64,000 nt of DNA from Stratiolaelaps scimitus (taxonomy: Eukaryota; Arthropoda; Arachnida; Mesostigmata; Laelapidae). This document shows, piece after piece, positions 35,301 through 49,900 of the stretch. The position numbers and the translations under genes are program-made. The notes beneath the pieces are model-generated. The model had not been told where the DNA came from. It saw nothing but the letters and a program-made list of their open reading frames with translations, and did no database searches. The stretch is from contig JABWDB010000035.1 in assembly GCA_019614645.1 (NCBI GenBank), positions 1,426,001 through 1,490,000 on the forward strand. The letters run 5' to 3'. Position 1 is the first letter of the stretch; each line of letters starts with the position of its first letter.

Positions 35301-36079
35301 CCTGATACGGCGGCTCTCCCTCGAAGCTGAATTCGGCTCGAGCCGTTGAATCGTGGTGACTTGTTAACTTTCGAACGGCAGCAGGTCAAGGATCGCGTTG
35401 ATCATTGCACTCAATGAGTGGCACGTGTACCCCTACTCGACGAACGACTGTCGTGATGATGCATGACAAAGCAGCATTTCCCAGCAACGTTTCGGCCTTG
35501 GAGCAAGTCGGTGATATTGCAGTTCTCTTATCATTGTGGGTTTACTCAAGGCGATGCAATCTACGCTATCGTGTACGTGTGATTTGAATCAATTTATATA
35601 CGCCACCTCTCGGCGAGCGAAATACGCGAAGGCTGGCTCTGAAGCATACTGCTTCAGAACAATTCTTTGCCGTTCTTAGGTGCAAAGTGCACCTATGGGT
35701 ACACTTGAGGGCAAAGCGATGTGCAGAAGCGCCTTGAAGAAATGGTCATTATATTTCTACGGAAAAGACACGTTCGATAACCAAAGCGACACCATGAGCT
35801 AGGCATGTAGGCCTTTAGCGAGTGAGTTATGAGTTATGACCAGAAGGTCCCTACAAGTCAGCCATATAATCCAACGCAATATATATTGGATAACAATACA
35901 TTTATTTAATTATAAAAGTGGGCGACAATTGTACCTGTTGGACGTGGAGTACATCTAAGAACAGCCTTCTCTATATATTCGTAATAGAATATTTAAAGCA
36001 CCGACATCCCACTTTCCCAGACCCTAAGAGTGCCCACAATGGAAATTTACTAGTCTCTTCGAATTCTAAAGCAAATCTC

Positions 36080-36081
<2 letters not shown>

Positions 36082-36114
<33 letters not shown>

Positions 36115-36131
36115 GCATAGATTTGCGTCGT

Positions 36132-36161
<30 letters not shown>
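36082..36161. repeat. Two (AT)n tracts
   Basis: Two runs of about 25-28 bases separated by a short unique spacer containing TGCATAGATTTGCG. Confidence 0.9.
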
Positions 36162-36162
<1 letters not shown>

Positions 36163-37043
36163 GACTTACAATGGATTCTATTAAAACATGTCATATAAGT
36201 ACTACACACTATAATATACTACAACTAACGGAAATCTATATTTTTGAGCCAATCTCGCAGCCGTCGTCCCTCCGACCACATAATACATACGCAAAATCTA
36301 CCCACCGATCATTGAAGCCGAAAAAATGAGGACAACCTTCATGGAGAATATATTAATGTATTTATTTCAGTTTTTTTGTTTAAGATTACGTTGAGCAATA
36401 CATGGTCAAAGTGCTTTCTTTCTCCATCTGTCCTTGTCTCTCGTAGTTTCCTCTGATTTCCTGATCACCAGCAATTATCATCAGCATTGTTATTATCATT
36501 TATTTTGAGCCAGTCGCTCCCTCTCTCGGTCTCCCTTGGTTTCGAACTGCCGAAATCCACCTCCTCGCTCGAATACATGCACACAAGACAATCGCATTCA
36601 TTCGGACGCACGTACGTACAATCAATCCATAAATCAATCAATCAATCACTCCTCAATCGATCACCCACTCACGCGTATACATATCGGCGGCATACGATTT
36701 CTGCCCACGATCAGCATGCTCACACTGATTTGGACGTCGCCAAACGCCTAGCAGGGCTCCCGCTGCGCTGCATCAGCACAGCACGGCCGACAGCGCGGCA
36801 TCACACGATCCAACAAGATCATTGTCGCATATGTATATATATATATATATATATATGTATATCACACATCAATCACACATTCACATATATATATATGTAT
36901 GTATATATATATATATTTCTTCTATTCCGCGACCTTAGCTATGCAAACACATGCTGGCCATCAATCACATCAATGTACAAGGAGCAGACGTCTCCTTCCA
37001 TCTCCTTCATCGTAGAGACAATGAATGTCGTGTATACACAATG

Positions 37044-37044
37044 C

Positions 37045-37089
<45 letters not shown>

Positions 37090-37090
37090 G
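37044..37090. repeat. (TTA)n microsatellite
   Basis: About 15 uninterrupted ATT/TTA units. A second, interrupted run of the same kind lies at about 37707-37752. Confidence 0.95.
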
Positions 37091-39727
37091 GTACTGGGGC
37101 TATGGCCGAGTACTTTATCTAAATGTTGATACTCCGCCGAAACAAGTACAGCAACCGACGCACCATGCTGACGGACAACCACATGAACAGTGGAGCATCA
37201 GAACAAAGCAGCCACCGCTCACGTAAGCGTTCGACGGGCGTGACTCGCTGAGTTGACGCTGGTGAGTTGGCGGACGATAATGCCGAAGATGCTATGGGCA
37301 TCGGCTCTCTCGGATGAGTTCTTGCCGCAGACCAGCAACGCGTTGACGAGGCGTCGTCCAGGCTGGACGTCGTTTTGGTAAAGGACCAAACGACTAACTA
37401 GGCCTGTGTACTGCGATTGTGTCCTGGGAGTTGTCCTTGAGACAGGACAAGCCTGGTTCTCGCTGTTGAAGGCGAAACGTCCTGTGTGCGCTGTTCTGCC
37501 CAGCGACTCCGGATTTGATCTGAGAGAGAGCAGCAAAGTGTCCACGCGCATCCGTCCTTATTCAGTTTGTGTCGGAGTACCGTCTGTGTTTTCGTCATCG
37601 CACATGTAGAGATCCGAATCCATCATTGCCATTAATCCATATTATAATAAGTATCATTATATAATATACGAAGGTGACCATGATCATTCAGTCACTCATT
37701 CATGTAATCATTATTATTATTATTATTATTATTATCATTATTATTATTATCGTTCTTATTATCATCATCGACAGCAGAGGCAGTGAGCTCATTAATATTT
37801 CTTCGCTCTGCTGTTAAGTCTTTTTCTAAGGGCAACTCTCCGAAGATGTAACCCAATGTTTTCTTTTCCTCTTACAAGATCAATAACAATGTTTATTCTT
37901 TGCAGCGGCTTCCCAACTTACATCAATGTCATCACTAAATCATCACCGAAGCCGTCGTTATCACCGAACCGCGTCGTCGTTATCAATGTATGTCTCTGTA
38001 TATATATATATATATATATGTATATCTATGTATGCTGTTATGAATATTCTTCATCGTCATTTCCCTATTAGCGTCAATGTATATGTACGCTGTGCATTCG
38101 ACTACTCTACAGTTCAATATTGCACAACGGCACACATTGTTGCTGTTGTTTTTTGCACATGATTCCACATGTGGATCTTTCCTCTGCTGCGCATAGCGCT
38201 ACTTTCATATAGTGGCCGAAAACTTGGTCGATTCTTCGTGGTCTATTACCCCCCCGCCTCCGCAGTGCCCCCGCGGCGTTCATCGCCTATGTCACCCTTC
38301 GGTACCAGCCGTTCAGAAATTGTGCCTGCGTGCTGCTAGGCCCCCCGTTGGCCATTCCTGCCTGCCAACCAGCTGGTCTAGGCTTAATTCATGAGTGAGT
38401 TGGAGATTGTATTCTTGCTGGATCCGACGTACCTCTGTACGTCGCAGCGGACGCTCTACGGAACGCCGTGTCGCACAGACGACACAATTGAAATGTTCGG
38501 AGTTGACATTAAGAAGCCGCACATCTCCAGTAGCTCCTCGATTGGGGGGTAGTTGGCGACAGCACATCATTGTGATATTAAAAATCGCTGATGGTGGTGG
38601 TGTTGAGTCCAGCGTTAGCAGCCGTCGCATGGAACTGCTGCGGGCGCATTGTTCCGTTGTTCGTCCCCGACGTTGTGATAAGGACACGATTCGAATTCGG
38701 CTAGAATTTCCCTAAACTTCGCAAACTTGCGCCTTCCTGACACGATAGCTGGGAAGCCCCCTCTTGCACGACCCACTGCAGGACGCCGGCGGCGGGCGAT
38801 GCCCCACACGAAACTGCTGACACGACAACGTGCCCACAACGTCCCACCCTTATGGAGCAATACATCGGTCAAACCCAAATTCGGAAACAGGCTAGAAATG
38901 GGCTGCTTACATGCCCGGCAAGCCGGAGCTCAGTCCGACACCGACGATCAGCGATGGCTGGCTCCCTGAGGGGGCAAGGGGCCCGTGGGAGAAAGCGTTC
39001 TGCTTCGAGGACGCTTCGGCAACACGGGATATGTACGCCGCGCCGTATATATTATATACTTTTATATAATACAATACTCCAATATTAGCAGCTTTTTCCC
39101 GACGACCAATTCAAACCGATTCATTCACTCCCCGCCTCAGGTCTCAACGTACCTACTCGGTGCCTGACGCTCGGCAAATTGACGCCGAGCGCACAAACCA
39201 GCAACAATAGTAGAATATAAACCAAATATAAACCAGCACTACAATTCGCTTCAGCCATGTATCAGGTGTGTTCGAAGAGATTTTTGTCCGCGAGCTGACT
39301 GGCCCAAGGCGACATCATCGATCGAGGTGCGATAATTCATCGTCATTCAAACGAGGAGGATCTGAGGTTCACCAAACTAGCTTCTACGAGATCAGTTTTC
39401 AAACGACAGCAATGAGTGATATTACCAATTGCATCGTCTTTTTTTTTTCTTAGATTTATCAATGTGATCGTCGTGTAACTGTCGGCGATGAGCCACGTGA
39501 CGTCCGTATGCGCGTACGCGTTTGTATGAGTGTACACCTGAGGCGACTTTTACAGCTGATCTAAAAAAGGCGATTTTTTGTCAAGAGTGTGAACCTCCTC
39601 TATTTCACGGCTGTTTCACCTCGTAAAGAAGCGACGGACAAGGGCCGCCGATGGATAGTGGATAGCTAGCTAGATATAGATGTACAGATGTCTATATGGT
39701 CTATATCACATATATCTGTCTGATAGA

Positions 39728-39758
<31 letters not shown>

Positions 39759-42700
39759 TTATATATATTATTATCAACAATAACGGCATAAGAAAAATAG
39801 AGACTGTTGACAGAGTTGTGTAATGACGCCGAACAAACGACATCAGCCTTGACCGCGAACGTGGCTATAATTAAGGGCCAGCACCAAGGAGCTCATTGAC
39901 ATGACCCTTCTCATGGAGCCGTCTGTGCAGGGCACAGACTCAGTCACCGCTACTGCCGTCACCAGCACTACTACGACTGGCCTTTTTGTCCCGAGCAATT
40001 TTGTCTAAAATTATTGGAAATTGACAGATAACAACAATTCAAGTAGCAGAACTCCATATGTGCCAGTAGGCGAACCTGACAGTACAAGCATCCGTCGAAG
40101 AGTGGCCTACCGCGGTATGGTATCTTCGTAAGAATCGGCCTTTTCTTGTTTCTATTGACCTGAACCGCATGAACTCAGTCTGTATTGTATTCGCAGATTT
40201 GGACCAAATTTATATTTTTGTAGAAATGACCGCAGAACCGTCGATTCAGTTCAGAAATTTAGCTTTTTTTTATAAGTTCTGCCAGAAATCTGAGTGCATC
40301 ATGGCTTCATCCATTAAAGGGCAAATCGATAAACCGGTGAGATGTCACTTTTTTCAGTGTTAATATACCGATATCGTGTGCAAAGGCGAGCTGCACCCCC
40401 GAGCCAAGTTCGCTCTGAGTTTTGATTGAATCTCCTTGTACTGGTGACCACCGTGAGACCACCCCTGGCTGCCGGTGACGAATCAAGCCTACGTGAAGGG
40501 TTGATAGCTGCCGAAGCTTTGTCACAGATCTAACATACTTCAATAACAGTTTCGCTTGATAATGGTTCGTTCCTAAATTCGCCTGAATTGGTCGGCCACA
40601 TCGCCGGCGTGCCTTTGAGAGGCCTTCAGTGGCGGATCAGCGGTTCAGACTTCGCGATCAATCGATCGATCGATCGATCTCGCCAGCGTATAGCATACCG
40701 GGGATGACGCATATAATAATATACATGTGATATGGAAAGCACGATTGGCCAAAGCGATCACCAAACGTATAGTGCTATCCGTCATCCGTCACAACGTCAT
40801 CGGCAAACGCAACGAGACAATCGCGACGTTAGGCGACGAGGAACGCCCGAGGAAGATCGCTCCACTTTTTTAACCTACGCAGAGGTCGGCCTGTCAAATC
40901 CTCTACTCATTTGTCCTATCGTGATAGCGGCTCTACCTCCATGCGACAGATGGGGGTGATAATGTCCTTAAGTAGGCCTTTTTTCTCGTTTGTTAGAACT
41001 ATAGAGAATGAATCGCCCCCTTCGGCCTCAGTCGATTCGTCGAAGAGCAGCGGGACAGAGGAGCGATTTCTTGGTCCTTCGCGATTCCTCTTCAGTTGAA
41101 AAGGAGTGAGTTCTATCTGAGATAGATAATCGCGGTCACCATTATCTCGATTCATACCCAAATCCTTCATGCTAGCCTCACCGTCACAATGAACGAACCC
41201 CGTGTTTGGTGTCGGTGTCAAAAATCCGACCGATGAACTCGAACCGCCTTTTCATGTGGCTGGTTATCTACACCAATATACCAATAATACAAAAAAAAAA
41301 CAGGCGGGGCTAACAAAAGATGTGTCCACGATAGTTAGGCCTAGTACACCTTATCACGAAACATTTGGGCGACATTTTAGGCTGGGATCGTTTCACAATA
41401 AAGGGATCTGTTCATCTCTCTCTCTCTCTCTAGCCCAGGGTTGTCATAATGTAATGAAAGAGGGGAATTCGAGTATAAGTAAGCGTCTCAGAAGTATCAG
41501 TCCACTGAGGTGGATGAATTGTTTTTCGTCATGGATGATATGGATGAGAATATAGATTCCTCTCCTGGTAACAGTTGTTAGATTGGCATGTCCCTAATTA
41601 TTATACTAGCTGCTAGATCAGCTTCTTATAGATAGAGGTTACCATCCATTCGTTTGTTCTCTAGACCTACAGTCGTAGTAAGCAAAGGTCTATGAGACGT
41701 TCCCTAACAGAGATTTTTGCAGTGAGCTCGCATCGAGAACCGCGCCAAATTCAATTATTATTGTTATTATTGAATCCGCACTTCCACTGTACACATTGCA
41801 ATCATTTCTAATAAAGAGCATTCGTGAGTTTTTCACTATCCACGGTTTCCTTATACCCAAGAGTTGAGTATGGTCCTCCGACGATTCGAAATCAAAACTG
41901 CAGTAGAAGTCTCACATCCATGTTCGTGGTGTAGAATATTCTTGATCGTCCAGCGTCAAAATGCCCCAAAGTGGCATGGGAATTCTTAATTTCTGTATTT
42001 ATATATATATATATATATATATGGGGAGAGAGAGAGAGAGAAGCACCACATAACGATATCGTATATTATAAGATAAATTACATCGCAGGGGCCGAATGAC
42101 GAATTCGAATCTCACAATCCATTCCCGAGACACAAACCCCGATTGTTCCCATGAAATCACCGTCTGGCGATTAAACTACGCAAGGCACACGGCTAAAGGC
42201 CGCTGACAACTTTCAGTACCGGTCAATGTGTTCACACGTCTGTACGACAATCAATAGCGCACCTAATAGCATCGGTGCGGCAACGTAGAAAACCGGAGAA
42301 CGTCAAGAGAACGCTTTGATAACGGACATTATTCTTCACCCTGTCAACCATTTAGAAACGTAACCCGGATTGACTGCAGGCAGATGAGCAATATAGAAGC
42401 ACAACGCACGACTGTGCGTTTGACGATATCGTATTTACCCAGCGCCGCCCTTAGGGGAATTCGCAGGTCGGGACGTCAGGGCTATATATCACTGCTTCTG
42501 TTACTGTTTGATGATGATGGTGTTGTTGTGTCAGGGGGACGTGTAACGAAAAAAAAACAAAATAGAAAAACAAATACGCATTTTTCCTAAACAGATCAAG
42601 TTAGCTAACTCTGGGACCTCTGGGACTGACTGAAGTCCAACCTTAACGGGCTCGCGGATCTATTCGCCGTAGGTACATCAATCGATTTACTGATTAATGT

Positions 42701-43502
42701 CTATTATTCAACCTCATGACGAAAGATATTACTACGCGTATATATATATATATATATATCTAATACGCTATGTCTCTAGACGTGCTTCTGGGAGTTCACC
42801 TGTTCACTATCGATTGTTCCGGCAAAGTATCAGCACGGGCAGTTGGCGAACCGCGATAACTGCCGTGCAAACAATCAGACACAAAAGTAGCAGTTTGTAA
42901 TATAGCATGCCAGTATCGCCCTAACAACAAACATAGAGACGACCCGCCCAATGATTTGATAAAGGTTCCTCCTTTTCACTTCCCGTTGTATCTCTTAGCG
43001 CATCATCGTGTCAGTCTGATTACGTAGCTGTATCCACTATATCTATATATATATATATATATATTGATGTACATGTGCCTCATATATATTACATATCGCG
43101 TACGACATGGCTTCTGTTTCTTCTACAACAACTGGGTCTTGTTGTCGGCTTGCGCGCTCGGTTGTCTACACCACGCACAAATTGTTATTACTAGTATTAT
43201 TATTATTATTATTATCTTCCACAACGACGATTTGGTAGCGTGCTTGATTTTCTCTTGGTTGTTACATTGGGGGGTGGTAATAAACGTGTTGTCATCATAC
43301 ATACCTATCTAGCTATCATGCCACGTATGACGTGTATATATTATACACCACACACCGATACCACATGTAAAATATATATATATATATATATATTGTGTAT
43401 GTATGAATGTAATTGTATGTATCTTGTAGAATCGCGACGCTATATAATGTCTACGATGTGTTGTCTAGCATCTGGCAATTGATTCTGTTCTTACTCAACT
43501 TC

Positions 43503-43543
<41 letters not shown>

Positions 43544-43733
43544 CATATATGCCATATGTGGACGATACATCTTATACGTAAAACATATAGATTTTACGGG
43601 GAGTTTAATGAATCCGATAGTTCGTATCCGTACATGTTACATCTGAGGCTATAGTGTTTATCTCATAATAGCAATAGCAGCAGTAATAATGATAAAAACC
43701 TCGTGCAAACTAACAACTGGTAAATAAATAAAT

Positions 43734-43764
<31 letters not shown>

Positions 43765-45035
43765 GTTGATGTGTATATACGATGTGTGCAGATGCGATAT
43801 ATCTGTGTCCGTTATCCGCCCATTGTTTTCCTCTACAATATCTCTTTGATTTCAGTTCGATCGCTGCAGTTCTACGAGTGGCTACATTTGTTCGCAATAT
43901 TCTATTTCGCACCTTCTGAAAATCAGTCAATCGCGACCGGAGTCGACTCCATAATAAAATAGTGCGTATTGTTGCTTTTGTTGTTGTTGTTGTTGTTGCT
44001 GTTATATCGGTCAGAGATGGAGCGTTCGAGAGGATACACGGCCTTGGAGCATTGCCTGCCAGCAAACGAGCTGTTGGGTTCTGACGCCAGCGACCCGCTG
44101 CGTATAACATCCGTGTGTGTGACGACATAGCACTGCGACTACATCGAAAGCAAGTGGTCCTTGATACCGGCCCTCTGCTGCTGCTGCAGCAGCAGTAGCT
44201 CTACTCGATTTCTAGTATGCAGACACAAAGGTGTCACCAGCCAAACGGGATGCTAATCAGAATCATGCTGCTCGGAATCGAGCGCAGCCACTTCACCACG
44301 TACGTCCTGTGCGAAATGGCACGTCCTATCGACTGTGGACATGGACAAACGCGTACAGGGAGACGACTTCGCCTGCTGTCGCTCATAGTGAGAGAGAAGA
44401 TCTGCACTTGATCACCTGACCTGCTGATCGGCATCATCGCTTCCGCTGTCCCTCTTACCCCCCTTACCCCCCCCGACCACGTGAATTGGTGATGTCGCTA
44501 TCTGTCAGCTTGTATCAGACGTGCTTCAAACACTATGGATCTGGTTGTTCAGAATTCGATTGTGTTTTAGGCTCAGTATACAAGGGTGTGCGCGGTGTAT
44601 TGGTATACACGGCGAAACACGGGCGAAGGCGTATCGAGCAGCTGCGATACACTAAACATACCACTCAAGATGGCTGCGCCGGTACCAATCACGCCCTGTC
44701 TATACGAAGCGTACAATGTACTCTATTTGTCTATTTGATTTTTAAGCTTGCATTTAATTATAGCCAGTTATTATTATTATTATTTGTTAATAAAAAGTTC
44801 GAAGGGGTACAAAAATTGTCGCGACCCATAAACAGCAGATGATCCGACGATTTGAGCCGGCGTATGTGTGTCACTCCACGTCATCTGCGTTATCTTTATC
44901 TCCCAATGCATTTCCCATCATAACGCGCCTGCCGCCGTGTTCGTAGAACACCCAGTGATCAACAAGGTCTCAGTGTATACCACCCGTTCGTTTCACACAT
45001 GTGAAAGTGCTTCTACTGCTCTGTGTAATTCTTCA

Positions 45036-45036
<1 letters not shown>

Positions 45037-45081
<45 letters not shown>
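45037..45081. repeat. (AT)n microsatellite
   Basis: An uninterrupted tract of about 44 bases; further AT tracts follow within 1 kb (45271-45297, with a CA run before it, 45562-45622 and 45958-45975). Confidence 0.95.
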
Positions 45082-45084
<3 letters not shown>

Positions 45085-45258
45085 CTGCTCAGTATCATAC
45101 TAACGTGTGCAGGCACGACCGCCATCTTGCTTTGTCTCACAGAGGTGTCATCTGTAATATATCCGCAAATATAATCAGCTCATTCGATAGCTATCTTTCT
45201 CCGTTCCTCTGTTTCTTAGGTAGCTAGGTCCAAAAGTTGACCATCTAGACACAGACAG

Positions 45259-45296
<38 letters not shown>

Positions 45297-45557
45297 GTCT
45301 ATATAGATTTTGCTCGCTGTGTTTAGCTTCGTCTTTGTCGTTCTTGTAGCAGCTCAAGGATGAAAGAAACGGATGAATGAGTTAGACCATTTTTCGATTC
45401 CATCCTTCTGTGACGTTCGTGCCCACCTTTGTGTATCGCCTTATTTAGCCGTTTTTTTTCCCCTTGGATCATATTTGGGAGTCACCGAAGCCCGCGTATC
45501 GGGAAGAAGGGAGATCTTTCATTAACCGATTTGTCGATGCCCCTTTTGTCTCTATGC

Positions 45558-45561
<4 letters not shown>

Positions 45562-45622
<61 letters not shown>
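45562..45622. repeat. (AT)n-(GT)n compound microsatellite
   Basis: About 48 bases of AT pass directly into a short GT run. The reading frame that crosses it is an artefact of the repeat. Confidence 0.95.
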
Positions 45623-45941
45623 TTGTTTACGTAATATTTATAACGATGCTAACCAACTTGAATCTCTCTCATTTTCTGCTGCTGAACTACAATACTACAA
45701 AGTGTATGTACAAAAGTTGGGCCCTGCCGAAATTCGACGTCGGCGTTCCGCTGATGCGGGCAGGCCCGGACGCTGCCTATTCTGCTTTGAATTCAACTCT
45801 GAACTCCGTGACAGGCCAAATTTTCGACACTGTCTTCTCGATATATCTGCTTATTATATCAACTATGTACATACTCATATCTGTATACCTCAATAAAGTA
45901 CGGCCAAGTTTCATGATTATTTAACAATTATTCTCTCTCTT

Positions 45942-45975
<34 letters not shown>

Positions 45976-46999
45976 GCTGTTTTCTATATTTTCTCCGTAT
46001 GTAACATGATGGTGATGATGGTCACGGTACAGCAGCAGGAATATAAGTGAACATGAAGGCTTCGGCTCTGTTAGCGCACTGTTACTGAAATGAACATTGC
46101 CAGCGTGGTTCGCGCCCTCATCGTACTCCGTGGTCCTCGTTTGGGTTAGAGAATTCAACATCAAACCTGGTAACATCTAACCCGCCACCAAATCGTTGTC
46201 ACCCAGTCTTCATCTCTAATTGAGAACAATAACTTAATGTTTCCTCGACTTCCCGCCTTTCAGTCATGACTGAAAGGGCTTGGTGGCGATTAAGTTGTGC
46301 CGACCAGTATTATACAGCCAACGCAATGATCGTATCGAGGGGAGAATCAGGCAGCAATGCAACGCGATCGCATGGGCATCCGAATGTATTGTGTTATTGT
46401 CGATCGTGTCACGGCGCACCGTCTCGACGTACGGTGGTGAGCGGCAATTTTTCATTTGATCATTAAAATTGCTTGTACCGCTGGCGTCAGCGAACAGCGG
46501 TGGACACGTCGTCACCGGAGCGGACACATAGTCTCACTGCGTCCCTAAAACCATGCTGTACTATGTGTATCACAGTACGCAGATACGTCATTGCTCTGAT
46601 GAGTCGATTTGAACAACAAATATACTTGTTCTCCGAGGAACGACTCCGGAGAAGGCCGACATCGACGAGAGATGACGTAGCTAGCTACTGGTCAGGCGAA
46701 ATGGATGACTGTGGTGCGGACCAACGTGTTGGATTATTCTTGGCTACCTGGCTTACTGGACGTGGTTGGATGGTCGCGCTGTTGATGAGCACCGGCCACG
46801 ATGATATGAATGATGATCAGCCGCTATGATTTCATGACAATGTCCACAATGTCTTGAACGAACGACGCGAATCTAACGAACAAAAAAAACGGGGGAGGTG
46901 GTGGTGATGGCCAGGTGAAGTGCACACCTCAGCACTTCACTCACTGTCATTGACTCTTTCTCGCACTCTCCATGATGCTGGTGGCGGTGGCGGTGAAGT

Positions 47000-49900
47000 T
47001 TACATGTTGTGATGGTTCGTATCATCGGAGAGTGGTGACGAAGACATAGATGAAGGAGAGGCCAGTGTACCATAACCGCCGGTCGACGCCGACGACGAGC
47101 TCCGATGGTGAGTGCTGACGGACATTGGAAGTGCCCCTGGAATTGGTGCACAAGTCATCATAAGTATCACCGATGTGATTTTGTGTGATGATTTTTTTAC
47201 ATCATTTTTGTTTTATTACGAGGAGGGGGCAGATCTCCAGAGGAATACGATGTCCTACACAGTAGCAGAACGAGTGATGAATGTAACATAATTGAAATGC
47301 AGGCTGGGTTCGTGCAGATCTACTGTTTCTGCACCTCACCTTACTGAGCGTATCGTATTTAGTCGGCGACATCATATACAATAGCACTGTCTGCTGTGGT
47401 CTTCAATGTGGCAATCTATTATATTACTACGAACTTAGTCTCGAGGTTCGCGATCTTACCATACTTTTGCAGCTGGGACATCAACAAAGATAACGATAAT
47501 AGCAGGTATTGTCCACAATGCAGTCATTAATCTCATTACGTGCATATGAACATAATGTTATATACAATGAAACGAATAAGAACGAAAACTCGCCGACTCG
47601 TTGTCGTCTGCGGGCGACGCAGTAGTCGTGTGACCTATTTGCTCTAAGCCTTATATACTCTCCGCTGACTTACGTAACATCACTAAGTGCAACGATCCAG
47701 GTAACTTCCGTGTTGGTTGGATCTGACGAATGCGTTCGACAGCCCAAGCCCGCCGCAAATTGTGATTGGCCAGACAATCTGGTTGATCCTTACGAGATGG
47801 CATCTAGCGTGCTGCATCGAACCCGTCGTTCCATTCGGCCACCCCACGCTACTGAGGGGTGTTATGTCGTTCTACGCCTGGCGCTCGTGTGAAGTCCTCC
47901 TTTGAAATTCTCGAGGTTCGCCTTCAGTCTGCGGCGCGTCATCACGGCCCCGATCCTTGGGCTTATCTATGCCGACTTGCCCACCCCCTTTCCATACACT
48001 TGTTATATAATACTAATACCCTGTTGGAAAGCTGAGGACCCCGAAGAGAGAGGCCCAGGCGATGGGATCGAAACTGAGCTTTTGAAAGGGAAGAATCCAG
48101 CTGCGAGCTAGCTGGCTGATAACCCACTGGAAACGAACAGTATATAAGGCTAGGAGAGCGAGTGGCTCACACGACAACTGCACCGCCTGCTGACGACGAG
48201 ACAACGCCGATACACTGATCATTAATAACGAGAGAATTATTCCATTTTTCGACCGTCCAACAGAATACGGGGACCAGCAATATTTCTGCCATAACTTTAC
48301 TTCATGATTCGCTATTTTCGTTATTGTTCCTGACCTGTCGAAAAGTCACAGTGGCTCCAGATCGCCTCTCTGCTGCTCTGTTCTTGCTGAAGCTGTTTTT
48401 GGTCATGTTTTCGACCATGGATCAACTGACCAATGTTGATATTCGATGAATAGTGGCCCTGTGTAAGCTTCGTGATTTCGACACTGGTAGTACCGATTAC
48501 CGACTCGGGCGTGATCGGTGACGTGCTGGGTGTCAGCGGCGGGTTTGAATTCTCCGGACTGTCATTCGATCTGTGTGAGTAAAGCGTCATTTTGAACATA
48601 TTGTTATTATTATTATTATTATTGCTGCTACACGAATCTATGGTGAGCGTGAGTTCGCCAATACCAGGAGAGCTGACTTCTCCATATTCAACGATGAAAG
48701 TATTTTGCTATAAGATAGTAAGCAAGTCGCCCCACTCAAGGGAACCGACTGCTGTCTATTGCCCTGCACCTATTTACCTGCTGGCAGGGCTGGATGATCG
48801 AGTATCGCGGACAATTGACTGTACACTTGCGCTCATCGCTGAGCACTCGGAGGGGCTATTATCGATAGCGATGCAGGATCCTCGATCGCTAGCAGCGGTG
48901 CGGGACGCTCTTTGTACAGATATGTTCTCGAAATCATCCGAGTCATTTTTCGTCTTGAGCTTTACGAAACAGTTCGAGCCGAGCAACAAGTTCGGCTCGA
49001 CAAGATTCTCCAGTGCCAGCGGATTGCACTCGGTACCGCCGGGAACTGCACGGGACCAAACGGTGTGCACATGTCAAACTTAGAATCATCTATCCTAGCT
49101 AACGTACAGTGAGCTTCTATAGGTATTAAGGTAGAAATGTGTAGAGAGAGAGGAGAGGCTAAATGCATCATGCCAACACCATGACCGCCCCCCCTCCCCC
49201 CGCCTGATTATCGGCTGGCTTGCCCTAGCGGCAGAAACGATTAGTTGCCATCGACTGATTCAATTATCGACACGCAACAATGATCAATATATGTTCAGTA
49301 CGCAGTAGACGCACCGTGTTTTTTCGAGTTGATCTCCGTAGATTCCTTCGAGCGTTGTATGCGCCTCAGCGTATGGGTATGGACTGAGCTGAAGAACTCA
49401 TTGAGGTGCTCAACCGTCATCGAGTTAATGTGAGGCGAGAATCGATTACACAGCTCCTGCCGTTCCCGTTCACCTTCGTCCTTCGACATCAGCGTGTTGA
49501 CGCATACAAAGTGATCCACCTGCGGGAGGAATCGTCATGGGGCGGGCGGAGGTTACGATGCGAAACAAACATGACAAATGTTGCTTAGTACCCAAAGCCG
49601 AAAAGCTCAATCGGTAGATATGAGTGGACTCGTCGAATGTGTTTTCCATTGTGGGCGAAATGTGACCGATCCGCCGTACGATGCTATTCAAGGCGATCAT
49701 CATCATCATCATCAATTATTAGCTGCATCTGGCCCGTGATTACAGAGACGTGAGATACCGTAACGATTGTACGTACTACATGCGACAACCGTCTTGTTTC
49801 ACTGCCTCACCGACTCTGTTCGTACCTGCATCGTGCTTTGATCATAGTGAAGGTACCCGGACGTTCGGAGATAGATGAAGTCATCCCCTCGCGTTCGAAG

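Larger units (their letters stand above)
35900..46000. other. Gene-free, microsatellite-dense intergenic region
   Basis: About 10 kb between the Met-like 3' end and the Keap1-like 5' region has no coding sequence I can support. It holds at least a dozen (AT)n tracts, including those at about 36836-36856, 36883-36916, 37998-38018, 39727-39752, 42000-42020, 42738-42758, 43044-43064, 43372-43393 and 43737-43764, (TTA)n runs and several CT or CA runs joined to AT. A block at 38200-39050 is less AT-rich and has moderate open frames on both strands, without recognisable homology; it may be an old insertion. Confidence 0.55.

Noticed and set aside
38200..39050. A protein-coding gene in the less AT-rich block
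   Set aside because: Frames of 80-124 codons occur on both strands, but none shows known motifs, and I found no exon chain with consistent splice phases.
48592..49083. 163-codon plus-strand frame
   Set aside because: It is antisense to two exons of the Met-like gene whose minus-strand frames join in phase with their neighbours.
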